A DNA stretch of 64,000 bases from Nostoc sp. FACHB-110 (lineage in GTDB: Bacteria > Cyanobacteriota > Cyanobacteriia > Cyanobacteriales > Nostocaceae). A program made the translations under genes and the position numbers. Position 1 is the stretch's first letter, and each line of letters begins with the position of its first letter. The notes under the pieces were generated by a model, which worked only from the letters and a program-made list of their open reading frames with translations, was not told where the DNA came from and made no database searches. Positions 34,522-43,538 of the stretch are shown in pieces. The stretch spans positions 248,001 through 312,000 of the forward strand of contig NZ_JACJRU010000001.1 in assembly GCF_014697425.1 (NCBI RefSeq), written 5' to 3'.

Positions 34522-34728
34522 TTATTTTTCAACCGCGATAATTCCTGATGTAACATGGGTAGAAATTGCACCACCTATGACTTTTTTAGAGTGTTCATCA
34601 GATACATTTAATAATGAATCTTCTGATTCTAAGGCTTGATTTCTGCGTGCTACAGCTTTTTCTACCGCATCATCAATTAAATCATTGATTTCAAATTGAT
34701 GTCTTTGCTTTCTATTATTGATATCCAT
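34522..34728 (-). CDS. 68-aa double-glycine peptide precursor
   Basis: The first gene of the four-gene precursor operon encodes 68 residues. The leader (MDINNRKQRHQFEINDLIDD, then AVEKAVARRNQALESEDSLL) ends NVSDEHSKKVIGG, and the 15-residue core is AISTHVTSGIIAVEK. It is homologous in its leader to the 69-aa precursor (shared LI-DD/EE-AV, ARR and VSD/LSD positions) but the core is unrelated, again showing a fixed leader with variable cargo. The core has two Thr and two Ser but no Cys. Cleavage by the C39 exporter is predicted from the -12, -8, -4 and GG pattern. Confidence 0.82.
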   Translation of the reverse strand: MDINNRKQRHQFEINDLIDDAVEKAVARRNQALESEDSLLNVSDEHSKKVIGGAISTHVTSGIIAVEK

Positions 34729-35222
34729 TTGGATTTACCTCAAAATTTGCATCAAATTACATAACAAGCAATGATTAATGAATAACATTGCTTATCTTGC
34801 TTAATTCTAGAAATTTATTTTCCAACCCGCCGCTAATATTTTTATATTGAAGCTACATAAATATACTAGTTTTGTCACTATGTTGAATAATTTTTTGCTG
34901 CAATACTCTTGATTAATTGTAGTAATTAAAAATTATTTACCTATTTTTTTGGGTGGATTTGTAGAGGCGGGTTTATTTGGAGCATCTTTACTTAGTAAGA
35001 TGTTGGTAAACCTGCCCCTACTTTCTTTTCGCAAAAATCAGAACTCAGAATTTACAGAAGATTTTGTTTCACAATTATATTGATGAGTCCAGTTAGTTCT
35101 GGGTACTTATATTATGATTCTGATTTCCAGAATCTGATTCGGTGAGTTCTAACAATATAACTACCTCAACTAAAACATTTATGCCCCAAACATATCCATT
35201 AGGACATAAATTACAGCAGTGA
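34729..35222. other. Upstream region of the precursor operon
   Basis: This 494-bp region holds the unlocated promoter of the precursor operon and a 61-bp fold-back element (34961-35021). No coding sequence on either strand is convincing. Confidence 0.45.
34961..35021. repeat. 61-bp fold-back element
   Basis: GTAGAGGCGGGTTTA is mirrored, with two mismatches, by TAAACCTGCCCCTAC, and the interior has a second dyad (CATCTT...AAGATG). GTAGGGGCGGGTTTA-type elements are common between cyanobacterial genes. No coding function. Confidence 0.6.
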
Positions 35223-35759
35223 TTACTTGCGTTCCGGTTCATAAATCAGTGCCACAACACCTGAACTAAAAGACTGTGATTCCAAAAGCTTTAAAGTTGC
35301 GTTGGTATTTTCTGGAAACAGGTGCTTGCCTTTACCCACAACCACCGGGTAAACAAGCAGTCGATAATAATCTACAAGATCGTGTTGAATCAGGGTTTGC
35401 ACAAGCGTAGCACTACCATAGACTAGAATATTCTGACCTTCCTGCTGTTTGAGTTGTGTAAGTTCTTGGATGATATTGTCTTTGAGCAGTTTTGAGTTGT
35501 TCCACTCCACTGTATTTAGGGTTGTTGACACTACGTATTTGCTTACACTATTCATATAGTCTGCGCCTTCATCCATACTTTGAGGCCAGGCTGCTGCAAA
35601 CCCTTGATAGGTCAAGCGTCCTAGGAGCAAAGCATCGCTAGTGTCTTGTTCATAGTCTTTAAATTTGGCGATTTCGTCATTCCAATAAGGTGCAGTCCAG
35701 GCAGGCTCTTCTATAACGCCATCCAATGATATGAATTCGGTGACAACTACTTTCCGCAT
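35223..35759 (-). CDS. Dihydrofolate reductase/RibD C-terminal-like reductase
   Basis: From ATG 35759, preceded by AGGAG, the protein is 178 residues of the RibD-C/DHFR-like family: MRKVVVTEFISLDGVIEEP at the start, LLLGRLTYQGFAAAWP, VYGSATLVQTLIQHDLVDY and YPVVVGKGKHLFPE. These NADPH-dependent folds have diverse and often unknown substrates. The longer open frame (to 35942) has no start signal and would overlap the AraC gene. It lies about 80 bases after the AraC-type regulator on the same strand, so the two may be a regulator/reductase pair. Confidence 0.82.
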   Translation of the reverse strand: MRKVVVTEFISLDGVIEEPAWTAPYWNDEIAKFKDYEQDTSDALLLGRLTYQGFAAAWPQSMDEGADYMNSVSKYVVSTTLNTVEWNNSKLLKDNIIQELTQLKQQEGQNILVYGSATLVQTLIQHDLVDYYRLLVYPVVVGKGKHLFPENTNATLKLLESQSFSSGVVALIYEPERK

Positions 35760-35839
35760 GATGTTCTCCTTTTGCCATTCCCCATTCACACCACAATCAT
35801 GATGTAGCAAAAAGAAAGAGTCTTGGAAAAAAACGCAAA

Positions 35840-36520
35840 CTATGGAATCACATTTTTGCCAGTGATTTGTGTGGGTGTTCTGCCAATCAAGTGTTTGAGC
35901 GAATTGGTGAGATGTGCCTGGTCGAAATATCCAAGTTCGCAAGCAGTGTCTACAATAGATGTACCTTGTTCAAGCAAAGAGACGGCACTATGAGCGCGTT
36001 CAATCTGTTGAATTGTCTTGTGGGTTAATCCGGTTGACTGTAAGAAGCGATACTGTAAAGAACGTATAGATATCTGAGGTGTTTGTCCCTTAATCACTGC
36101 CTCGACTACAGGATCGCGTACAAGTATACCCTGACAAATCAGCCTATTGATGAATACATAGGCGTTTTCAAAAGAGGGAATTTCCCAAGCTGCGCCATCT
36201 AGCCAGAAGCAATTGCTCGATGCTTCCGGCAGAATCGCATCCTGTCTATCCCGAAGGGTTTTGACTGGGAGATGGGGCATAAAAGTGCCAAGTTTGAAGG
36301 TGATACCAAAGAACTCGGCCTGAGCGGGAAAATCGGCTTGGGTTGCTTTGGTCTCTGGGCCGCGCACACTGATTTTTGTCTTGCCGTTAAAGGTGGCAAT
36401 TACTATCTCCCAGTTGCTGACGGCTGTCGAAGTAAAATTGCCAGCGCGATCGCTTTGAGTGTACCAGATCATTTCGACAAAAGACGAGTTTGCCGACCTT
36501 GTGTCAAATACAAATTCCAT
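35840..36520 (-). CDS. AraC-family transcriptional regulator
   Basis: From ATG 36520 the protein is 226 residues (an upstream in-frame TTG at 36610 is possible). The C-terminal 90 residues form the AraC double helix-turn-helix: SIRSLQYRFLQSTGLTHKTI, then IVDTACELGYFDQAHLTNSL with KHLIGRTPTQI. The N-terminal half (FDTRSANSSFVEMIWYTQSD; KLGTFMPHLPVKTL) is a ligand-binding-like domain. It probably controls the adjacent DHFR/RibD-like gene, transcribed in the same direction. The inducer is unknown. Confidence 0.82.
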   Translation of the reverse strand: MEFVFDTRSANSSFVEMIWYTQSDRAGNFTSTAVSNWEIVIATFNGKTKISVRGPETKATQADFPAQAEFFGITFKLGTFMPHLPVKTLRDRQDAILPEASSNCFWLDGAAWEIPSFENAYVFINRLICQGILVRDPVVEAVIKGQTPQISIRSLQYRFLQSTGLTHKTIQQIERAHSAVSLLEQGTSIVDTACELGYFDQAHLTNSLKHLIGRTPTQITGKNVIP

Positions 36521-36858
36521 TACACCGTTACAAACCCTAGTCCAAACTCTGTTACCTCTATAATTTAACTTTGCACATCTAAACATTTGGTGTGTAGCGA
36601 TCGCCCACAATCAAATAGATAATCAATACAGTACACCTGAGTTCAGCTTTTTTTCCCTCTCTGTTCTCTGTACCATAGTCTCTATCGCTCAACAACTCTT
36701 AACTAAAAAGTATTGCAATTAAGTACGCTTCTACAGAATAAGCCTTGATTTTCTATGAATGTGTATGATAATCTGCCTTCATCCATAAACTACAGTTACT
36801 TGATAAACTAACCGTAGTTTTTAGTTAAACAGTGTGCATTAAACGGGAATTACCCCCT
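36521..36858. other. Intergenic region before the methyltransferase
   Basis: Apart from an inverted repeat near its right end (36787-36820), this region shows no strong structure. It should contain the outward promoters of the AraC and methyltransferase genes. Confidence 0.35.
36787..36820. promoter_or_regulatory. Inverted repeat before the methyltransferase gene
   Basis: AAACTACAGTT (36787-36797) pairs with AACCGTAGTTT (36810-36820), with one mismatch. It lies 11 bases before a GTG and 38 before the preferred ATG of the next gene. It could be an operator or attenuator hairpin; the two cannot be told apart from sequence. Confidence 0.4.
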
Positions 36859-37512
36859 ATGCCAAAAGATTGGTATGAATGGCACGACCTCTACAAGACT
36901 GAGCCAAGGTTGCAGCAGCGTCTAGAAATCGTGCGCGAATTTATTACTTATAGTTTAAACTCGTCACCGGATGGGGCGATTAGGATAGTGAGTCTTTGCG
37001 CGGGTGATGGACGAGATTTATTAGGAACATTAGAAAATCATCCCCGTGCGAAGGATGTTTCTGCAAGACTTGTGGAACTCAACCCCCAGTTAGTTGAACG
37101 TGGACGAGCAACTATAGAGTCTTTGGGTTTAGCCCAGCAAATTGAGTTTATCAATGGTGATGCAGCGATCGCTAGTAATTATGTAGGTGCAGTACCAGCA
37201 GATATTGTGATTGTTTGCGGTGTCTTTGGTAATTTGTCAGAAGCAGAACTGAACCGTTTATTAGATAACTTAAGTTTTCTCAGTAAACCAGGTGCTTTTA
37301 TTATCTGGACTCGTGGGCACTCTAACGGTATACCCTACTCTGACAATGTGCGAAAAATCTTACATTTAACTGATTTTGAAGAAGTTAACTTCAAACTCAC
37401 AGCTACAGGTGACATGGGTATAGGTATCCATCAATACGTTGGTGAAACTTTACCTCAACCAAAAGAGCAACAGTTATTTGTGTTTTCGGGTGTTCCTAAT
37501 AAAGCGAGGTAA
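36859..37512 (+). CDS. SAM-dependent methyltransferase (class I)
   Basis: The product is a Rossmann-fold methyltransferase: motif I VSLCAGDGRDLLGTLE, motif II VELNPQLVERG, then FINGDAA and DIVIVCGVFGNLSE. The start is set tentatively at ATG 36859 (MPKDWYEWHDLYK); a GTG at 36832 is in frame and neither has a clear ribosome site. It is two bases before the GST gene, so they are co-transcribed. It could methylate a thiol or carboxylate in xenobiotic processing. It lies about 2 kb from the precursor-peptide operon on the opposite strand, with the AraC/reductase pair between, so a role on those peptides is unlikely. Confidence 0.78.
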   Translation: MPKDWYEWHDLYKTEPRLQQRLEIVREFITYSLNSSPDGAIRIVSLCAGDGRDLLGTLENHPRAKDVSARLVELNPQLVERGRATIESLGLAQQIEFINGDAAIASNYVGAVPADIVIVCGVFGNLSEAELNRLLDNLSFLSKPGAFIIWTRGHSNGIPYSDNVRKILHLTDFEEVNFKLTATGDMGIGIHQYVGETLPQPKEQQLFVFSGVPNKAR

Positions 37513-37514
37513 AA

Positions 37515-38738
37515 ATGACTATTCAAAGTACAGTATCGAGTTGGGAAGAACTTTTAGAAACTGCTAGAAATAATACCTCTGCGCGTCGGATAAAAAGACC
37601 AGGACAATCACCTTCAACTGCACCAATACCCAGCAGTTTAGATAAACTTCCTCCAAATACAGAACCGCCAGTCTTGCTTTATCGTGATACTAACTCTTGG
37701 TGTCCTTTTTGCGAGCGAGTTTGGTTTGCATTAGAAGAAAAAGAAATTCCTTTTGCAACGGAGTTTATTGATTTAAGTAATAAACCCAAGTGGTATACAG
37801 ATTTAGTTCCGACAACGCTTGTCCCGGCGGCCAAGATTGAAGGAAATTTAGTATATGAATCCAAAGATATTCTCTTAGCTTTAGAAGAAAAGTTTCCTAG
37901 CCCTGCATTATTGCCGGAAAATTCCGAAGAAAACGCGGTTGCAAGACAACTAGTAGAAGAAGCTGAGACTAATGGTTTTAGAGAGATTGCGTTTAAATTC
38001 CTCAGAGAAGCACCAACTGATGCTGATGAGTTAGCAAACTTACAAGCAGCATTTGAAGCGAAGTTAGATGAACTTGAGCAAGCTTTAGCTAAATATCCTG
38101 GCCCTTTCTTTGTCAGCACATTTAGCTTGGTAGATATTCTGTATAGCCCCCATCTAGATAGATTAGCGGCTAATTTACCCGTGTATCGGGGATATCACCT
38201 CAAAGGAAATCCACGCTTTCCCCGAATTAATGCTTGGTTTGAAGCATTGAATCAACGCCCTGCTTATCATCGGGTGAAGTCGGATAACATTACCAACAAT
38301 TTGCTTTTGCGTCGTCGATGGGGTGTAGAACCTCTTGGTAATCCTTTACCTCTAGATGCAGCAGATAGCGAAAAGATTCAATATCGCGCCGAAGCAGCTG
38401 AGAGATTAAGTGATAATCGAGAAGTTGCTATTGGAGATATTATTAAAAACTCTGGAGTTCAAGCCTTAGCCGCAGATGGTGACTTTAGTAAAGTGAAGGA
38501 CGCAGTGGATTTTCACCTGCGACAACTAGCTGATTATCTCATTCATGGCAATGGCGAAACCTTACCGGGTGGTCGAACTGGTGGTAAAAATAGCACTGTT
38601 GATCCTATCTTCGCTGCTGTGGGGGCGATTACTTTTGCGTATTTGAGAAATCGCATCTGCGCGCCTCGTGACATGAGTGCGGGTGCAGCAACAGCGTTTC
38701 GGGCGGCGATAGATAAGCTTTTGGCTTCTGTTTATTAG
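37515..38738 (+). CDS. Glutathione S-transferase family protein with C-terminal extension
   Basis: The 407-residue protein carries an N-terminal thioredoxin-like GST domain with CPFC (SWCPFCERVWFALEEKEIPF, about residue 60) and the cis-Pro motif TTLVPAAKI, then a helical GST-C domain (about 140-260). The CPFC dithiol is typical of omega/dehydroascorbate-reductase-like GSTs that act by thiol transfer rather than simple conjugation. An extra 130 residues beyond the GST-C domain (from about 275) are of unknown function. It starts two bases after the methyltransferase stop. Role in detoxification or organosulfur metabolism is inferred. Confidence 0.82.
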   Translation: MTIQSTVSSWEELLETARNNTSARRIKRPGQSPSTAPIPSSLDKLPPNTEPPVLLYRDTNSWCPFCERVWFALEEKEIPFATEFIDLSNKPKWYTDLVPTTLVPAAKIEGNLVYESKDILLALEEKFPSPALLPENSEENAVARQLVEEAETNGFREIAFKFLREAPTDADELANLQAAFEAKLDELEQALAKYPGPFFVSTFSLVDILYSPHLDRLAANLPVYRGYHLKGNPRFPRINAWFEALNQRPAYHRVKSDNITNNLLLRRRWGVEPLGNPLPLDAADSEKIQYRAEAAERLSDNREVAIGDIIKNSGVQALAADGDFSKVKDAVDFHLRQLADYLIHGNGETLPGGRTGGKNSTVDPIFAAVGAITFAYLRNRICAPRDMSAGAATAFRAAIDKLLASVY

Positions 38739-38743
38739 TTTTA

Positions 38744-38786
38744 ACGAACCGCAGAGGCGCAGAGGTCGCAGAGTTAGAGAAAAAGA
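38744..38786. repeat. GCAGAGG-type short repeat
   Basis: A short GC-rich run (accgcagaggcgcagaggtc and gcagagttag) lies between the convergent GST and oxygenase genes. Similar runs occur inside the 115-bp MITE copies and the 91-bp element. No coding role. Confidence 0.5.
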
Positions 38787-38791
38787 GGGGT

Positions 38792-39832
38792 TTAAAGCAC
38801 TGTTTGGCGTAGTTCTGGGAAGACTTTGGAGACTTTGTTCAATAGGTATTCGCCGTAGGTTCCCCGAAATTCATGGACACTAGCTTTATCCCAGCGATCG
38901 CTTTTATCATCATTCACTACTACGTCTTTTAATTCAATGGGTTTGACTTCAACATTGAAATTGGGATCAAAGAAGAAGGGAAATGATAGGCGATTACTGG
39001 TTGATGAGTTTAAGACACGGTGAGGTGTTGAGCGATACAGTCCTTGAGTCATGCGATCGAGCATATCACCAATATTGCACACAAAAGAGTTAGGAATAGG
39101 AGCTGCATCTATCCAACCAGATTTTGATTTAACTTGTAATCCCCCAATATTATCTTGTTTGAGAATGGTTAATACGCCGTAATCGGTATGCTCGCCAACG
39201 CCCCAATCCGATTGAGATGATGTTGAATTAGGAGGATAATTAAAAATCCGAAATAATATTAATGGGTCTTTTGTATAACGGTCTGCAAAGTATGATGGCT
39301 CTAACCCTAAACTAAGAGCAATACCCGCCATTAAAGTGTGTCCGAGTTGAGTCATGGAATCAATATATTCAAGCACTGTTTCTCTAAATTGAGGGATATT
39401 TTCTGGAAATAAATTACGACCGTGCATTGGCAAACCAGCTTGTACCAAAGGATGATTTTCTGCTAATTCTGCACCCAAATAAATACCTTCTTTTAAATCT
39501 GGTTTACCTGATGTTAATTCGTTTCCCACAGGGAAATATCCTCGCCATGCTCTACCACCAAGAGCCATCCGAATCTTGAGTTTAGTGTCTACATCCTGCG
39601 CGAAAAATTGTTGGCTAAGTTGTTCTAAATTTTGTTGTAATTGTTCATCAACTCCATGCCCAACAATATAGAAAAAACCATAATCTTCACACGCCTGTCT
39701 GATTTGCTCTGCAACTAAATGACAATCTTGGGGTTTGATTACCGAAGAATTTTTAGTTTGATCAACCAGCGCACTAATATCAATTATGGGAACTTGTGAA
39801 AACTTTTTATCTACAATTTGTAAGACTGTCAT
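38792..39832 (-). CDS. Isopenicillin-N-synthase-family 2-oxoglutarate/Fe(II)-type dioxygenase
   Basis: The 346-residue protein is of the IPNS/DIOX family: N-terminal VPIIDISALVD, YGFFYIVGHGVD and the iron-binding HxD...H triad as GEHTDYGVLTILKQDNIGGLQ and STPHRVLNSS, with the co-substrate Arg in NRLSFPFFFDP. AGGAG precedes the ATG. The family includes oxygenases acting on sulfur-containing or amino-acid substrates, and the setting next to GSTs and sulfur enzymes fits. The substrate cannot be read from sequence. Confidence 0.85.
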   Translation of the reverse strand: MTVLQIVDKKFSQVPIIDISALVDQTKNSSVIKPQDCHLVAEQIRQACEDYGFFYIVGHGVDEQLQQNLEQLSQQFFAQDVDTKLKIRMALGGRAWRGYFPVGNELTSGKPDLKEGIYLGAELAENHPLVQAGLPMHGRNLFPENIPQFRETVLEYIDSMTQLGHTLMAGIALSLGLEPSYFADRYTKDPLILFRIFNYPPNSTSSQSDWGVGEHTDYGVLTILKQDNIGGLQVKSKSGWIDAAPIPNSFVCNIGDMLDRMTQGLYRSTPHRVLNSSTSNRLSFPFFFDPNFNVEVKPIELKDVVVNDDKSDRWDKASVHEFRGTYGEYLLNKVSKVFPELRQTVL

Positions 39833-39955
39833 TTTTTGATTCTCCTAGTTGAGTGTGGATGAGAAACAGTCTCTTGTTCATCTGTTATTTAGTGTACACA
39901 ATCTACGAGATGGAAGCTTCTAATTACATGAAATACACATAGCCTCTCAAATATT

Positions 39956-41077
39956 ATGACGATCGCAACCGCATCAGTTGACCAAAATACTATTCGTCGC
40001 CGTGGTACAGGTTTAAGAGCTTATAATCCTGACAAAGTATTCAAGGGATATACACTTTTCACACCACTTACAGGTGATGGCGAAGTATATCTTCTCAACC
40101 TAGAAGGCGAAATAGTACATCAATGGAATTTGCCTTATCCACCAGGGCCATACGGTTATCTTTTACCCAACGGCAACCTTTTTTATAATGGTAAAATTCT
40201 CGAAGATAAACCGCGTTTTCCTTTGTGGGCTGCTTTTAAAGGTGGCGTTGTTTTAGAAGTAGATCCCAAGGGAAATATTATTTGGGAATATCAACATCTA
40301 GATCATCATCATGATGGACGCAGGCTTCGCAACGGTAACACGATTTTATTAGCGATTGAGAAAATACCTCCGTCTTTAATTCCTCGCATTAAAGGCGGTG
40401 TAGCGGGAACAGAAGCAGACGGTGATATCTATGCTGATGTGCTTTACGAAGTCACCTCTGGGGGCGAAATTGTTTGGACTTGGCACGCCCACGAACATCT
40501 AGATCCTGATATCTTTACTATTACTCCTCAAGATCATCGTCATGAATGGACTCATGGTAATGCTGTAGGCGAACTCGCTGATGGCAATATAATCGTCAGC
40601 TTTCGTAATATCTCTACCGTTGTAATTATCGATCGCCAAACAGGAAAAATTATCTGGACACTGGGAGATGATGTATTAGCACAGCAGCATTTTCCCAACG
40701 AGTTACCTAACGGTAATATCCTGATTTTTGATAATGGCGCACATCGTCGTCATACTGCGCTGAATTTCTCGCGTGTAATTGAAGTTAACCGTCAAACTAA
40801 AGAAATAGTTTGGGAGTACACAGATAACCCACCGCAAAATTTCTTTAGTTCCTATATCTCTGGCGCTCAACGTTTAGCTAATGGCAATACTTTAATTACA
40901 GAAGGTGCTTTCGGACGCATTTTTGAGGTGACAACTTCAGGCGAAATTGTCTGGGAATATGTCAATCCTCACTTTGCACTTCGGAATGTGGGAGAGAAAT
41001 CAGCAGTCGCTCGTGGCGAGCAAAATTCAGTCTTCCGCGCTTTTCGTTACGCGCCTGAAGAAGTGCCTTGGCTGTAA
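39956..41077 (+). CDS. Arylsulfotransferase-like beta-propeller protein
   Basis: The 373-residue protein looks like the ASST (aryl-sulfate sulfotransferase) family: repeated blades with GEIVHQWNLPYPPGPYGYLLPNG, GNIIWEYQHLDHHHDGRRLRNG and RQTKEIVWEYTDNP, several ending in NG(N) turns. Conserved His residues in HHHDG, HEWTHGN and NGAHRRHTALNF could include the catalytic one. There is no signal peptide, whereas most bacterial ASSTs are periplasmic, so it may be cytoplasmic or functionally diverged. It is divergent from the oxygenase and precedes a GST. Confidence 0.75.
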   Translation: MTIATASVDQNTIRRRGTGLRAYNPDKVFKGYTLFTPLTGDGEVYLLNLEGEIVHQWNLPYPPGPYGYLLPNGNLFYNGKILEDKPRFPLWAAFKGGVVLEVDPKGNIIWEYQHLDHHHDGRRLRNGNTILLAIEKIPPSLIPRIKGGVAGTEADGDIYADVLYEVTSGGEIVWTWHAHEHLDPDIFTITPQDHRHEWTHGNAVGELADGNIIVSFRNISTVVIIDRQTGKIIWTLGDDVLAQQHFPNELPNGNILIFDNGAHRRHTALNFSRVIEVNRQTKEIVWEYTDNPPQNFFSSYISGAQRLANGNTLITEGAFGRIFEVTTSGEIVWEYVNPHFALRNVGEKSAVARGEQNSVFRAFRYAPEEVPWL

Positions 41078-41152
41078 AAGGCAGGAGGCAGAAGACAGGA
41101 GGGATTTCTACTTCTGCTAATAAACCAATCCTATTTATGGAGAAACATCAAC

Positions 41153-41818
41153 ATGGCTGAAATTAAGATATATAGTGCGGTTGTATGCCCTTATGCTCAT
41201 CGTTCGCGCTTGGTATTGCAAGAAAAAGGTATCGACTTTGATTTGATAGAAATTAACTTGCAAAATAAGCCAGAGGGATTTACCAATATTTCACCCTATG
41301 GAAAAGTGCCAGCACTTGTACATGGTGAAAATCGAGTTTGGGAATCGGCTGTAATTAACGAATATCTCAACGAAGTATTTCCGAACCCGCCACTTTTACC
41401 CAATAATCCAATTGATAAAGCGCAGGCTCGCATCTGGATTGATTTTGCTAATACTAGATTTGTGCCAGCTTTTTCTACTCTCTTACGGAGTCCAGAAATT
41501 GAACAGCAAGAAGCAGCTAAACAAGAGCTATACAAACATCTAGAATTTATCGAAAAAGAAGCTTTCGGAAAATTATCAGGTGAAGGCCCTTATTGGTTTG
41601 GAGAATCTGTGAGTTTAGTTGATTTCACCTTTTATCCTTGGTTTGAGCGTTGGCCTGCATTAAAACACTATCGCGGCTTTGGAGTACCAGAGGAATTTGC
41701 CCGTATACGCCAGTGGAAAAAGGCTATAAAACAACGTGAATCTGTAGTAGCGATCGCTAATAGCAAAGAGTTCTACATAGAGCGATATGCTAGATTTGCG
41801 ACTCCTGTTGCAGCCTAA
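41153..41818 (+). CDS. Glutathione S-transferase family protein
   Basis: The 221-residue GST has a thioredoxin-like N-domain with VVCPYAHRSRLVLQEKGIDF (one Cys, resembling zeta/omega-class centres), the cis-Pro segment GKVPALVHGENRVWESAVI and a helical C-domain. GGAG precedes the ATG. It follows the ASST-like gene with a 75-base gap and is probably co-transcribed. It is distinct in length and sequence from the GST at 37515-38738. A reductive or lyase role on a sulfur conjugate is possible. Confidence 0.85.
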   Translation: MAEIKIYSAVVCPYAHRSRLVLQEKGIDFDLIEINLQNKPEGFTNISPYGKVPALVHGENRVWESAVINEYLNEVFPNPPLLPNNPIDKAQARIWIDFANTRFVPAFSTLLRSPEIEQQEAAKQELYKHLEFIEKEAFGKLSGEGPYWFGESVSLVDFTFYPWFERWPALKHYRGFGVPEEFARIRQWKKAIKQRESVVAIANSKEFYIERYARFATPVAA

Positions 41819-42071
41819 AATCAAGAGTTATTAATCTCTGTGATTGCTGAAAAATCACTTAGTTCATGATTGCAGCGATCGCAAAGATTGAATACTGGGA
41901 ATTGGAAAAACTATACCTCGTATGATCACAAATGAATCTCAACCTCACCATATTCCAATTCCCATTTCTTCATCCATACTCACTATAAGGAGAATTTCAG
42001 ATTGCCGACCTTTTGGCAGGACTGACACTCAAACAAATTTTTCATTAAAAAAAGGTTGGCTTTACTAAAAA

Positions 42072-43346
42072 ATGTCTTCGAGCAAAAATAAAATTAACAG
42101 GAGTAACGCTAATTCTGGAAAACACGATCCTTTTGTAGCACTAAGGTTTCGAGATTATCGATTATTCACAATTGGGCGTGTACTTTTGTTCATCGGGTCA
42201 CAAATGCAGACTGTGGCGATTGGCTGGGAACTCTACGATCGCACCAATTCCGCTTTAGCATTAGGTGGTGTTGGGTTAGCCCAAGTTTTACCGATGATTG
42301 CTCTCACCTTGATTGCTGGGGATGTCGCAGACCGCCGCGATCGCAAACTCACCACGCTACTATCAGTTTTACTGTTAGTCTTATGTTCCCTAGCTTTGGC
42401 TGTACTTTCTTGGACTAAAGGTGCAGTTATTTTATTTTATGCCTGCTTAGTATTTACAGGAATTGCCAGAGCCTTTTTGAAACCTGCCAGTGATGCTTTG
42501 ATGTGGCAATTAATACCTGTTAGTGCTTTTACAAATGCAGCCACTTGGAATAGTAGCAGCTTTCAGTTAGCCTCAGTGATTGGCCCGGCTTTAGGAGGAT
42601 TTGGTATTGCCTTTTTAGGTGGGGCGACAGGGGTGTACGTACTAGCCGCGATCGCAGGGTTGTTGTGTTTTATTTTAACGGTGGCAATCTCCAAACAAGA
42701 AACCATTCGTGCCAAAGAACCGATTTCACTGAAAGCACTTTCAGCTGGGGCTAAATTTGTCTGGGAAAATCAATTGATTTTAGCGGCGATTACCTTAGAT
42801 ATGTTTGCAGTCTTGTTAGGAGGTGCGATCGCGCTATTGCCCATTTTCGCCAGAGATATTTTACGAGTCGGGCCATTAGAGTTAGGCTACCTACAAGCCG
42901 CCCCTTCCATTGGGGCTTTATTCATGGCGGTTGTACTGGCATATTTACCACCCTTACGCAAAGCTGGCCCTGCCTTACTCTGGTCAGTGGTGGGATTTGG
43001 CATTGTCACAATTATTTTTGGGCTGTCGCGTTGGTTTTGGCTGTCACTTTTAATGCTCGTATTAAGTGGCGCACTAGATACAATTAGCGTTGTGATTCGC
43101 CATACATTGGTGCAGATTAGAACACCAGATCATTTACGCGGTCGGGTAGCGGCAATTAATAGTGTATTTATCAGTGCCTCCAATGAGTTGGGTGGTTTTG
43201 AATCAGGCTTAACAGCAGCTTTATTTGGCCCGGTCATCTCCGTAGTTGGTGGTGGAATTGGCACAATTTTGGTAGTGTTTGCTGTAGCTGGCATCTGGCC
43301 AAAAATCGCCAAGCTAGGTGCGTTACAAGAGTATGAAGGTAGTTAA
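42072..43346 (+). CDS. MFS transporter (EntS-like exporter)
   Basis: The 424-residue protein has 12 predicted membrane segments and the DHA3/MFS_3 pattern: FVALRFRDYRLFTIGRVLLF at the start, the loop motif GDVADRRDRKL between helices 2 and 3, and LRGRVAAINSVFISASNELG in the second half. The family exports siderophores and small drugs. No siderophore genes are in the window, so its substrate may be a product of the sulfur/xenobiotic block. Confidence 0.85.
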   Translation: MSSSKNKINRSNANSGKHDPFVALRFRDYRLFTIGRVLLFIGSQMQTVAIGWELYDRTNSALALGGVGLAQVLPMIALTLIAGDVADRRDRKLTTLLSVLLLVLCSLALAVLSWTKGAVILFYACLVFTGIARAFLKPASDALMWQLIPVSAFTNAATWNSSSFQLASVIGPALGGFGIAFLGGATGVYVLAAIAGLLCFILTVAISKQETIRAKEPISLKALSAGAKFVWENQLILAAITLDMFAVLLGGAIALLPIFARDILRVGPLELGYLQAAPSIGALFMAVVLAYLPPLRKAGPALLWSVVGFGIVTIIFGLSRWFWLSLLMLVLSGALDTISVVIRHTLVQIRTPDHLRGRVAAINSVFISASNELGGFESGLTAALFGPVISVVGGGIGTILVVFAVAGIWPKIAKLGALQEYEGS

Positions 43347-43405
43347 GTTAACATAACTTACAGCCTCGTATGCTTAAACTTAAATGCTGACAATTAGTGA
43401 GATTC

Positions 43406-43438
43406 AGATCCCCGATTTCTGCAAGAAGTTGGGGATCT
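43406..43438. repeat. GATCCCC hairpin
   Basis: AGATCCCCGATTTCT and AAGAAGTTGGGGATCT form a near-perfect stem about 60 bases after the MFS stop. A closely related perfect version is at 50791-50823. No T-run follows, so this is a dispersed repeat that may end transcripts rather than a classical terminator. Confidence 0.55.
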
Positions 43439-43538
43439 TGTGCTTCACGAATGATTTAGGATTGCTATATCATTCACAACTATAGTCTAAATTTAGAATA
43501 GTGCTGTCTGCTCTTCCCACCTCATCACAATACATACT

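Noticed and set aside
43406..43438. GATCCCC hairpin considered as an intrinsic terminator
   Set aside because: No T-run follows and a related copy occurs at 50791-50823, so it is treated as a dispersed repeat.
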